From DASRDE01 sp035938175 (GTDB lineage: Bacteria > Vulcanimicrobiota > Vulcanimicrobiia > Vulcanimicrobiales > Vulcanimicrobiaceae), in NCBI GenBank assembly GCA_035938175.1, contig DASZHD010000026.1, forward strand, positions 1-64,000: a stretch of 64,000 bases of DNA. The letters are read 5' to 3'. This document shows, one piece after another, positions 1 to 7,381 of the stretch (within the stretch, counting starts at the first letter, position 1; the number at the start of each line of letters is the position of its first letter). The notes under the pieces were generated by a model that searched no databases, had not been told where the DNA came from, and worked only from the letters and a program-made list of their open reading frames with translations. The translations under genes and the position numbers were made by a program.

Positions 1-1
1 T

Positions 2-193
2 GCCAACGCTCTCAAGCATTACGGCATGTACTTGGCGGACACGGGTTCCGGCGGTAACGCGCTCTACTTTTCAAACGCGCCGGACGGCTCAAACCCCTGG
101 AATGGCTCAGATTTAGGGGCTCTCGGAAAGCTCCATCTGTCCGACTTCGACGTCGTCACGCTGCCGACAGTGCAGCGCGTCCCCGGTCACTAA
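2..193 (+). CDS. C-terminal end of a secreted protein, paralogue of the next gene (partial)
   Basis: Open reading frame that enters from the left edge and stops with TAA at 191-193, so only the last 63 residues are visible. They align closely with the C-terminus of the next protein: YGMYLADTGS here against YGIYLADTGS there, followed in both by a W-(N/D)-x-SDL-x-AL-x-x-(L/I)-H segment, an SDF/TDF-(D/E)-V turn and a final VQRV. The two genes are therefore tandem paralogues. I recognise the C-terminal pattern from uncharacterised conserved secreted proteins in soil bacteria but know no function. A terminator-like hairpin follows directly. Confidence 0.75.
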   Translation, partial: ANALKHYGMYLADTGSGGNALYFSNAPDGSNPWNGSDLGALGKLHLSDFDVVTLPTVQRVPGH

Positions 194-216
194 AGGACAG
201 CTGTCCCGAAGGCCAT

Positions 217-246
217 AAAGGTCCCCACTGCAACGTGGGGACCTTT
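217..246 (+). terminator. Terminator-like hairpin overlapping the next start codon
   Basis: A perfect 12-bp stem (AAAGGTCCCCAC, 217-228, with GTGGGGACCTTT, 235-246) closes a 6-nt loop and is followed by a pyrimidine-rich CTTCTTTCTCTT stretch. This fits an intrinsic terminator for the upstream gene. The GTG start proposed for the next gene is the first codon of the right arm, so the hairpin could also act as an attenuator or hide the start. Confidence 0.7.
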
Positions 247-1161
247 CTTCTTTCTCTTCTGCTCATTGCTGCGCACGCAATCGTCACGCAGGGAACCGCG
301 CAATATGCGGGCTGTCCCATTTTTACGCCGAACGATTACTACAACGAACGCGTCGATAACGCACGCGTCGACGCACACAGCCAACAGTACATTTTGGGAG
401 CTCTGGACGCAGGCAACACGGGCGGCTTTTGGGCCGCAGCGCCCGCCGCGGAGTTCATAAACATTGCCGACGAACGAACGCCGCGTGTAGTCGTGCACGA
501 AAAAGTTCCGTACCACCACTTTCACGAGCGTTTCCCGTGGGCGCCGGACTTTCGTATTTCGCCGCTGCTCGATGCGCATGCCATGGTTGTGGACGTGCAC
601 TCCTGCCGTCTGTATGAAACGTACGACACTTCCTACGACGGGCAACTTTCGGCGTACAGCGGCGCCGTTTGGGATCTGCGCAGGCCGTTCGTGCCTCTCT
701 CGCCCGGCACTCCATCTTCGATGGCGTCCGGGCTTTCGATATTCAGCGGAATGATCAAATGGGAAGAGGTGCAGGCGGGCCACATCGATCACGCGCTCAA
801 CTGGACTCCGCCCGCCGGAACGGCCGCCGAATACGATTTCGTGCGTCCTGCAAGTTACACCGACGGACACCCATTCAACGGGCGAACCCCCTATGCGTTG
901 CCGTACGGCGCGCATCTGCGGCTCAAGCGTTCGTTCGACATTTCGCGGTTCGGTCCGCAGGCGCGAGTCATTGCGCAGGCGATGAAGACGTACGGCATCT
1001 ATCTTGCGGACACCGGATCGAAGGGCAACGGCCTCTACAACGCAGCGCCGCTTTCGGGAGAGGATCGCTGGGACGCGTCCGATTTGGCCGCGCTCGACTC
1101 GATCCATATCACGGATTTCGAAGTGCTCGCGCTGCCACAGGTACAACGCGTCCGGCGGTGA
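235..1161 (+). CDS. Secreted protein of unknown function, tandem paralogue
   Basis: 308 residues with a clear N-terminal signal peptide (hydrophobic FLLSLLLIAAHAIV at about residues 4-17), so probably exported. The mature part begins with a CPIFTPNDYYN segment. The C-terminal half carries ASGLSIFSG, PYGAHLRLKRSFDIS and YGIYLADTGS segments, conserved with the partial gene to the left and, from memory, with uncharacterised secreted proteins in other bacteria. I assign no enzymatic role. GTG 235 is the only candidate start before the hydrophobic core; it has no Shine-Dalgarno and lies inside the right arm of the hairpin at 217-246. The next gene converges from the other strand and stops one base later. 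Confidence 0.8.
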   Translation: MGTFLLSLLLIAAHAIVTQGTAQYAGCPIFTPNDYYNERVDNARVDAHSQQYILGALDAGNTGGFWAAAPAAEFINIADERTPRVVVHEKVPYHHFHERFPWAPDFRISPLLDAHAMVVDVHSCRLYETYDTSYDGQLSAYSGAVWDLRRPFVPLSPGTPSSMASGLSIFSGMIKWEEVQAGHIDHALNWTPPAGTAAEYDFVRPASYTDGHPFNGRTPYALPYGAHLRLKRSFDISRFGPQARVIAQAMKTYGIYLADTGSKGNGLYNAAPLSGEDRWDASDLAALDSIHITDFEVLALPQVQRVRR

Positions 1162-1995
1162 CTATCTGCCGGTGACGAGTTGTGACGCGGCCTTCAGTAC
1201 GTACGCTGCAGGGACGAGCAACACTTGCGAAAGCAAGAAACCGAGAATTGCCGTGAATGAAAGGTACGTCACGAGTGCCTTGACATCGTCGATGTTGCGT
1301 TCCCCGCGTACGGTTTGATCGGTGATGAACGCTGCGGTCGGGTCGACGACCACGTTAAAGGCAATCGCGCCGATGCCGTTCACCAGGCCGCTAAAGAGCA
1401 GCGCCGTTCGCGCGGCGCCCGGGTTCAAAACACTCGCATACGCTGCGGACACTATTCCTATACCGTAGACCATCGTCACGAGCGTGTTCAATACGAGCAC
1501 GTCTTTCGGCACGTGTTTCACGGAAAGTTTCCACGGATTCGTGGCCACGGTGAGTTTGACGTCGCGCAAAAGAGAGAGTGCCGTTTTCGGAATGAAGACG
1601 CGGATAGCCGCCTTTGGAATATTCCGCACGCGTTCGAACGCCCGGATCGCGCGTATGTACACGACGACGAATGTCGGCAGAGCGAGCGTACCGAGTACGG
1701 CGCCGAACGTCCCCGCAAAGACGATAAACCGCAACTGCCACAAAAAGCCGTGCACGTCGCCCGTTAGTCCGGCACGGTCCGAGAGGGAGCCGAGCATCGG
1801 CGTATAGATCATTCCGGCGAAGCGGCTAGCCGTCGCGAACATGTTGTACAGCGATATGGCGGTTGCGACCCGTCCCGAGCGCGCCCCCGCGAGCCGCGCG
1901 GCGTAATTGGCAATCGTGAACCCCTGTACCACGCAGTTCAGCGCCATTGCCAGGAGCAGCTGCCACGACCAAAAAGGGTGACCGTGATGCATCAC
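1162..1995 (-). CDS. amj: Amj-family lipid II flippase
   Basis: 277-residue polytopic membrane protein matching the Amj (formerly DUF2837) family, the alternative lipid II flippase first described in Bacillus subtilis. Family segments visible: YAARLAGARSG near residue 31, ATASRFAGMIYTPMLG near residue 55, VPKDVLVLNTLVTMVYGIG near residue 163, SGLVNGIGAI and VVDPTAAFITD further on, and LSQVLLVPAAYVL at the end. Length matches B. subtilis Amj (about 270 aa). Amj moves lipid-linked peptidoglycan precursor across the inner membrane, and the family substitutes for MurJ. It is transcribed divergently from, and its 5' end abuts, an O-antigen ligase gene that opens an exopolysaccharide cluster. A role with the polysaccharide carrier lipid is possible but inferred from position only. 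ATG 1992 is an equally good start. Confidence 0.85.
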   Translation of the reverse strand: MMHHGHPFWSWQLLLAMALNCVVQGFTIANYAARLAGARSGRVATAISLYNMFATASRFAGMIYTPMLGSLSDRAGLTGDVHGFLWQLRFIVFAGTFGAVLGTLALPTFVVVYIRAIRAFERVRNIPKAAIRVFIPKTALSLLRDVKLTVATNPWKLSVKHVPKDVLVLNTLVTMVYGIGIVSAAYASVLNPGAARTALLFSGLVNGIGAIAFNVVVDPTAAFITDQTVRGERNIDDVKALVTYLSFTAILGFLLSQVLLVPAAYVLKAASQLVTGR

Positions 1996-2052
1996 CGTGC
2001 CGTTCGTCCCTTTCTGTTGGGCCCTAGGCGCCTCAAGCGCGGCGAGGGGCGA

Positions 2053-3459
2053 ATGTTACGCTCCTTTGAGATGATTTCGGCCCTCCAACCGGTGGACTCC
2101 AAGCGGGTGCTAGCGGCTGCCGCCATCGTTGCGCTATTGGCGGCGTCTGCAATGATGATTCGCGGCGGCTCGCCGTTCCTTATCGGCGCTCTGATTGCGT
2201 TGCTGTTGGGTCCGGCTGCGCTGTATGTCGCCGCTACCCGGCCGCTCATTTTTCCGTACGGCTTATATGTCTTGCTGATTCCATTCGATAACCTCCTTGG
2301 GGCGGGCCACTTCGGAACGCTCACAAAGTTTATCGGCGCGGTTTCAGCGTTGTTCTTGCTCGGATGGTGCATACGCCACCGCTCGTTCGTGCGGCTGCCG
2401 CCCACTGTGCTGCCCCTCTTCTTATTCCTGCTGTGGAGCGCTGCAAGCACGCTGTGGGCCCTCGATCAGGGCGAAGCGCTTGCAATGCTGCCGACGTTTG
2501 CGGGTCTGACGCTGCTGTATCTTGCCCTCGCGGTCACGCCGATCACCGAGCCGCAGTTCCGCGTTCTCTTGTACGCGGTGCTGGCCGCAGGCGTCGTTTC
2601 GGCGGGATACGGAGCGATAGCGTTCTACCGGGATCCATCTTTGAGCAGTCAATCCTTGGTCAACCGCCGGCTCGTCCTGCAGGTGGCCGATACGATCATC
2701 GATCCGAACCACTTTGCGGACGCGCTACTCTTCCCGTCGGCGATTGCGATCATGTTCGGCTTGCATGCGCGCGCGTTCTGGGTAAAGATTGCATGTGCGG
2801 GAGCACTCTGTATTATAGGAGTGGCGGTGGTTTTGAGCGGCTCACGAGGCGGATTTCTTGGGTTGGCCGTTGTCGTAGCGTATTTCTTGGTCCGGTCGCG
2901 GCAACGCGTGCAGCTAATGTGGTTCTGCGCTGCGCTGGTTGCGGCGCTCGCAACGATCCAAAGTTCCATGTGGATGCGTCTTGGTACAGTATTCGCTACC
3001 GGAGGGTCTGGCCGCGCCTCGATTTGGAGCGTAGCGTGGGAAGCATTTAAGCACCGGCCCTTCGTCGGATACGGTTTGGGCAACTTTGCCGACACCTTCG
3101 ACATGTACTACATTCAAACATACCAGTCGTACTCGAATGGCTGGACAAGCCCGCCGCACAGTGTTCCGATCCGTTATGCCGTCGAAACGGGAATCGTCGG
3201 ACTACTCTTGCTATCGTGGTTTTTGTGGGAGCAATTCCGACTGCTGCGACACGTGGATCGCTATAACCGTCTGTTCGACTATCGCGTCGCGTGCGAAGCG
3301 GCGCTCGCCGGATTGCTGGTCACATCGATGACGCTCGACCTATTTCACTACAAATACATGTGGTTAGTTTTTGCGATGCTCGTTCAGTTGCGTATCGTCG
3401 CGATGCGCTCGACGATCGCGGAAACTCCGCGCGAACGGCTCCAGTTAGCTCGAACGTAG
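2053..3459 (+). CDS. O-antigen ligase / polymerase family membrane protein
   Basis: 468 residues with about ten to twelve hydrophobic segments. The Wzy/WaaL hallmark is present: an SGSRGGFLGL loop in the middle, then a large periplasmic loop holding YGLGNFADTFDMYY and a PPHSVPIRYAVETGIVGLLL segment, whose histidine is typical of the ligase domain. Such proteins join or polymerise lipid-linked glycans on the outer face of the inner membrane. The frame is open from 1978, but ATG 2053 is preceded by GAGGGGCGA, a good Shine-Dalgarno, and removes an overlap with the divergent amj gene. The tail overlaps the converging glycosyltransferase gene by 76 bases. Confidence 0.85.
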   Translation: MLRSFEMISALQPVDSKRVLAAAAIVALLAASAMMIRGGSPFLIGALIALLLGPAALYVAATRPLIFPYGLYVLLIPFDNLLGAGHFGTLTKFIGAVSALFLLGWCIRHRSFVRLPPTVLPLFLFLLWSAASTLWALDQGEALAMLPTFAGLTLLYLALAVTPITEPQFRVLLYAVLAAGVVSAGYGAIAFYRDPSLSSQSLVNRRLVLQVADTIIDPNHFADALLFPSAIAIMFGLHARAFWVKIACAGALCIIGVAVVLSGSRGGFLGLAVVVAYFLVRSRQRVQLMWFCAALVAALATIQSSMWMRLGTVFATGGSGRASIWSVAWEAFKHRPFVGYGLGNFADTFDMYYIQTYQSYSNGWTSPPHSVPIRYAVETGIVGLLLLSWFLWEQFRLLRHVDRYNRLFDYRVACEAALAGLLVTSMTLDLFHYKYMWLVFAMLVQLRIVAMRSTIAETPRERLQLART

Positions 3460-4586
3460 TCCCGGCCCGTCGCCCCGGCGCGCCTGCATGCCTCGCGATC
3501 GGCCGCCGCTTTGCGGATTGCTTGCGCGAGTGCGTCGGGATCTTCCGCTGCCACGGACCAGCCGCCGCCCGAGCGCGACGCAAAGTCGCCGGCTTCTCCA
3601 TCTCCGCTTACCAACACCGGACACCCGACGTACAGCGAGTCGAAGATTTTCGTCGGCAAACTATCGTGAATTCCGCGCTTTAGCGGAACGACGCACAAAT
3701 CCGCGTCGCGCAGTACCGCCAAGGCCACCGGCCGGTCCAGCGGCCCGAGCAATGAAGTGTTTTCGAGCCCATAACGGTCGCGACGAAGCCGGATCTCTTC
3801 GAATGCCGATCCTCCGCCTGCGAGTACGAACCGCACATGCTTCAGATCCGACACCCGTTGCGCAGCATCGATGATGACATCGACCCCGGTCGCAACGCCG
3901 ATGTTTCCCGCGAACGCGACGACGAAATCGTCGCCGTCACGAGAAAACGGTGCGCGCGTACTTGGTTCGACGGCATCGAATCCGTTCGGAGCGATCAGAA
4001 TCTTTGCCGGATCCGCGCCGCGGTCGCGCACTTCGTTTGCTACCGTTTGCGTAACGCAAGCGACCGCGTCCGCTGCACCGTACAAGCGGCGCACCACCCG
4101 CGCCACGGTGCGCGTAAGCAGCGAGTCTTCGCGCCAGGCGCCCATCTTGACGGCAACGTCCGGGTATGAATCCCGAACGTCGACAAATAGCGGACACCGC
4201 CGCGCCTTCGCAACAGCGAGCGCGGGCAGAGCCAGCGTGACGGGCGGGCACGTCACGTAGACGCAATCTATGCGCCGGCGCACGGCAAGCGCCGAAATAG
4301 TAGCGCCCAACGATACGGACGCCCAATTGAACAAGCGATCGCGGCCGCGCAGCCGTGGGGACGCGTACGTCGGTACGCGCAAAATGTTTACGCCGTCGCG
4401 AACTTCGGCGGCGAAGCGCCACGGCCGGCAGCCCTGCGGGAACGTACCCGCGGGAAACGACGGGTGCGCGGTTATGACATGTACCTGATGACCGGCGTCT
4501 ACCAGCGCTTTCGTAACCGCTTGCGTCCGGCTGCTGGCGGCGCAAGATTCAGGCGGATAGAACTGCGTAAGGACGAGAACGTTCAA
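3384..4586 (-). CDS. Glycosyltransferase family 4 (WcaI-like)
   Basis: 400-residue GT-B fold glycosyltransferase. The N-terminus MNVLVLTQFYPPESC with a following SSRTQAV is typical of WcaI-type GT4 enzymes. The C-terminal donor domain has IAPNGFDAV, an AFAGNIG segment and PTKIFDSLYVGCPVL. The usual E-x7-E motif of GT4 enzymes appears altered in this last block (D where the second Glu is expected), which may change donor handling. It acts at the cytoplasmic face to extend a lipid-linked glycan. The start is TTG 4586, fused to the upstream gene's stop in a TTGA overlap, so it is translationally coupled to the GT4 gene before it. Confidence 0.85.
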   Translation of the reverse strand: MNVLVLTQFYPPESCAASSRTQAVTKALVDAGHQVHVITAHPSFPAGTFPQGCRPWRFAAEVRDGVNILRVPTYASPRLRGRDRLFNWASVSLGATISALAVRRRIDCVYVTCPPVTLALPALAVAKARRCPLFVDVRDSYPDVAVKMGAWREDSLLTRTVARVVRRLYGAADAVACVTQTVANEVRDRGADPAKILIAPNGFDAVEPSTRAPFSRDGDDFVVAFAGNIGVATGVDVIIDAAQRVSDLKHVRFVLAGGGSAFEEIRLRRDRYGLENTSLLGPLDRPVALAVLRDADLCVVPLKRGIHDSLPTKIFDSLYVGCPVLVSGDGEAGDFASRSGGGWSVAAEDPDALAQAIRKAAADREACRRAGATGRDYVRANWSRSRGVSAIVERIATIRN

Positions 4587-5725
4587 CCGGCGGCCCCGTG
4601 CAGCTCTGCGTAGAGTTTTTCGTGCGCGCGGGCCATTTTTGAGACGGCGTATTCGCTAGCTGCAAAACTGCGCGCGCGCTGGACCAGCATCTCGTTCAAG
4701 CGATCTCGCGTGAGTGCACGCTCCAGCGACTCGGCAACGTTTTCTGGCTTCCAGCCCGGCGTAATGAGGCCGAAGCGGCCGTCTCCCAGCATTTCGCTTG
4801 CACCGATCCACGGCGTAGTGACGACCGGAATTCCCATCAGCATGCTCTCTATTAGCGTGAGCGGCATGCCCTCGCACAACGACGTCATCAACAGAACGTC
4901 GCAGCCGGCCATCAACTGCGCAAGATCGCTCCGGTAACCCAAGAACGAAACGCGCTCGACGACCTCGAGTTCGTGCGCGAGCTTCACGAGCGGCTCATTC
5001 TCGCCGCCGCCTGCAAATATCAATCGTACCCGGCGGCGCAGAGCGGGATCCAAGGCCGCCAGTGCGCGCAGCGCCAGTTGCTGGTTCTTCGGATATCCAA
5101 GCCTGCCCACGAGCAGTACGCCGAGTTCCGAACGCGAGAGGCCCAGACGCCGGCGTCCTTCGGCGGCGTCGCCCCCGCAGAACGATCCGGATGGGAGTCC
5201 GTTCGCGATGGTAGCGATCTTGGATTGCGCGATGCTGTCGCGCTTCGAAAGAAACGTTCGCTGCGCCGGAAAAAACGTTACGACGCGCTGCATAAGATTC
5301 TGCACCGGACGGTCGGCAATTCGATCCAGCAGGCTGCGCCGCGGATCGCACGGGCGATGCTCGGTGTAGACGATATGCGGTGTACGTGCGAGCGCCGAGC
5401 CGATCACTCCCCAATATTTGCCGACGTGCGTGTGTGCGTGGACGACGTCGGGAGCAAACCCGCGGATCGCTTTGACGATGCGGTGCAGAAAGAGATAGTC
5501 CCCGCGATTCTGCCGGCCGGCTTCATAAATTTCGAACGGCAGCGACTTGCGATCGTCTTCTTCGACTTGCGACGAATAGATCGTAAGGCCGGCCGCAAGG
5601 GTGGACTCGGACTGCAGCTCCGGTAAGAGATCCATCACCACACGCTCCGCGCCGTAGCCCCGGAGCGCTGCCAGAACGTGTAGAACGCGAAGGCGTTTGG
5701 AAGGCGTCCGCTGCAGGGCTTTCAT
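4583..5725 (-). CDS. Glycosyltransferase family 4
   Basis: 380-residue retaining GT-B glycosyltransferase. The N-terminal domain has RLRVLHVLAALRGYGAERVV and a VHAHTHVGKYWGVIG substrate-side segment. The C-terminal Rossmann domain carries LLVGRLGYPKNQQLALRAL and the intact E-x7-E motif in CEGMPLTLIESMLMGIPVV. It should transfer a nucleotide-activated sugar onto a lipid-linked acceptor at the inner membrane. The ATG at 5725 lies 17 bases downstream of the sugar-transferase gene's stop, and its stop overlaps the next GT4 start, so the three minus-strand genes form one transcription unit read away from the Wzz/kinase gene. Confidence 0.87.
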   Translation of the reverse strand: MKALQRTPSKRLRVLHVLAALRGYGAERVVMDLLPELQSESTLAAGLTIYSSQVEEDDRKSLPFEIYEAGRQNRGDYLFLHRIVKAIRGFAPDVVHAHTHVGKYWGVIGSALARTPHIVYTEHRPCDPRRSLLDRIADRPVQNLMQRVVTFFPAQRTFLSKRDSIAQSKIATIANGLPSGSFCGGDAAEGRRRLGLSRSELGVLLVGRLGYPKNQQLALRALAALDPALRRRVRLIFAGGGENEPLVKLAHELEVVERVSFLGYRSDLAQLMAGCDVLLMTSLCEGMPLTLIESMLMGIPVVTTPWIGASEMLGDGRFGLITPGWKPENVAESLERALTRDRLNEMLVQRARSFAASEYAVSKMARAHEKLYAELHGAAG

Positions 5726-5742
5726 CGGTGCCTGCGCGGCTG

Positions 5743-7260
5743 CTACGCGGCGCGGTGGAACAAAAATTCCACCGCGGTTTGAAACAGCACGGAAATGTCG
5801 AGGAACGGTGACCAGCTTTCCACGTACTGCAAATCAAATGAGAGTTTCTCTGCGGCGTCCGAAGGGTGCAGAACGCGCTTCATGTGCACTTGCGACCATC
5901 CGGTGATTCCGGGGCGCACCAGATGGCGCTCGTCGTAGCGCGGCATCGTTTTGCGGAAGAAATCCACGAAAACGGGACGCTCGGGCCGCGGGCCTACGAG
6001 CGACATGTCGCCGCGGATGACGTTGAACAATTGTGGAAACTCGTCGATGCTGAAACGGCGCAAGATGGCGCCGACTTTCGTGCGCCGCGGATCGTCTGCG
6101 GCCGCCCAGACCGCGCCCGACTCGGCCTCCGCGTTTACGCGCATGGATCGCAGTTTGTAGATCTGAAAGATGCGGCCGCCTTTGCCGACACGGTCCTGCA
6201 AGAAGACGATCGGCCTGCCGGATTCGACATATATCGCCAAGGCCGCCAGCGCCATGAAGGGCAAGAGCACCACCAGCGCCGCCAATCCGAACGTCACGTC
6301 AAAAATTCGCTTGAAAAGCTGGGCGCGCGGCGTGCAGGCGCGAACCTGCGACGGCACGATCAGCGCTTGCTGTCCATCCGTTTGCAGACTCAACGAGAAC
6401 GAGTGACAGCGGATCCGCGGCGGCGCAAATGCGAATCGAATTTGATTTCGTGCAGTTGCTTCCAGTAAATGCGGCATGATCGACGGCGGCACCATCTCGG
6501 TGAGAATCAGCGTGTCGCATCCCCAGATGCGCGCGTGCCGGAACCAGTCGATCGACTCGAGCTCGCCGTCCCGTGTAAGGTCGACGTCTTGTATCGTGTT
6601 GTCGATGTCTTCGACGGCGATGAGCAGACGGTCTTGGTCGTCCGAGAGCTCGAGCGCTTCGGCGGCGCTGGACAAACGGTCGATGCTGCCGACGATGGCG
6701 ACGCGCCGGTGCGATCCGATACGGCGCTTGGTACGCACCGCGTGCAACACGGAGCGCGACGTGCCGACCAAGATTATCGACGCCGCCAGGGAGAGGGCCA
6801 GTGCGATACGCGAGGTCGAGATGCCGGGGTAAATCGTGAAGAGCAGCATCTGCGGCATCGTGCCGATCGCGAGCGCCGCCACGGTATATACGAGCTCGTC
6901 TTTAGTGGAGAGCGCGAACGTGCGCTTGTACAGACCCAAGAGTTGGAAGATAATCAGCCACATGCAGATCGAAGCGCCCTGCGCCCAGATATGCCGCATG
7001 GCCGTCTTGTGAACGTTCCAGTGGTGGAAGCCTAGCCGCGAACCAACGTACGAGGCGGTTAGGAACATCGTTACATCGCTGAGGACCAACACCGCCACCC
7101 ACCAACGCGGGAACGCGGGGGGTATCCGCTTCGTCGAAAAAGCGGAGGGCGAAAGGCGTGGTGAGTCGATAACGCGGGCAGCCATCGGTGTGGAAATCAT
7201 ACGCAGACTGTGCTGCCGCGCAGAGAGAGGCCTAAGGCCCAACCTCCAGGCTGGAGGCAT
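5743..7260 (-). CDS. Polyprenyl glycosylphosphotransferase (WcaJ/WbaP-like) that starts the repeat unit
   Basis: 505 residues. The N-terminal half holds several membrane helices and a CoA-binding-like middle domain. The C-terminal half is the bacterial sugar transferase domain: KRIFDVTFGLAALVVLLPF helix, then VFLQDRVGKGGRIFQIYKLRSM, RFSIDEFPQLFNVIRGDMSLVGPRP and HLVRPGITGWSQV, all hallmarks. It transfers a sugar-1-phosphate from a UDP-sugar to undecaprenyl phosphate, the first step of exopolysaccharide assembly. ATG codons at 7200 and 7185 are alternative starts just before the first hydrophobic region; no strong Shine-Dalgarno separates them. Its 5' end faces the Wzz/kinase gene across a 121-base divergent region. 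Confidence 0.9.
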   Translation of the reverse strand: MPPAWRLGLRPLSARQHSLRMISTPMAARVIDSPRLSPSAFSTKRIPPAFPRWWVAVLVLSDVTMFLTASYVGSRLGFHHWNVHKTAMRHIWAQGASICMWLIIFQLLGLYKRTFALSTKDELVYTVAALAIGTMPQMLLFTIYPGISTSRIALALSLAASIILVGTSRSVLHAVRTKRRIGSHRRVAIVGSIDRLSSAAEALELSDDQDRLLIAVEDIDNTIQDVDLTRDGELESIDWFRHARIWGCDTLILTEMVPPSIMPHLLEATARNQIRFAFAPPRIRCHSFSLSLQTDGQQALIVPSQVRACTPRAQLFKRIFDVTFGLAALVVLLPFMALAALAIYVESGRPIVFLQDRVGKGGRIFQIYKLRSMRVNAEAESGAVWAAADDPRRTKVGAILRRFSIDEFPQLFNVIRGDMSLVGPRPERPVFVDFFRKTMPRYDERHLVRPGITGWSQVHMKRVLHPSDAAEKLSFDLQYVESWSPFLDISVLFQTAVEFLFHRAA

Positions 7261-7381
7261 ACGGAAACAAGTCCCATACCGAAGGTCCGGGGTTTGGCTG
7301 GGGCGTTGGGAGCTACGACTCGCGGGTTAGGCATCTGCGTTCTACGTAGGCGCTCGTTCGGGACACTACGATAACCCCACG

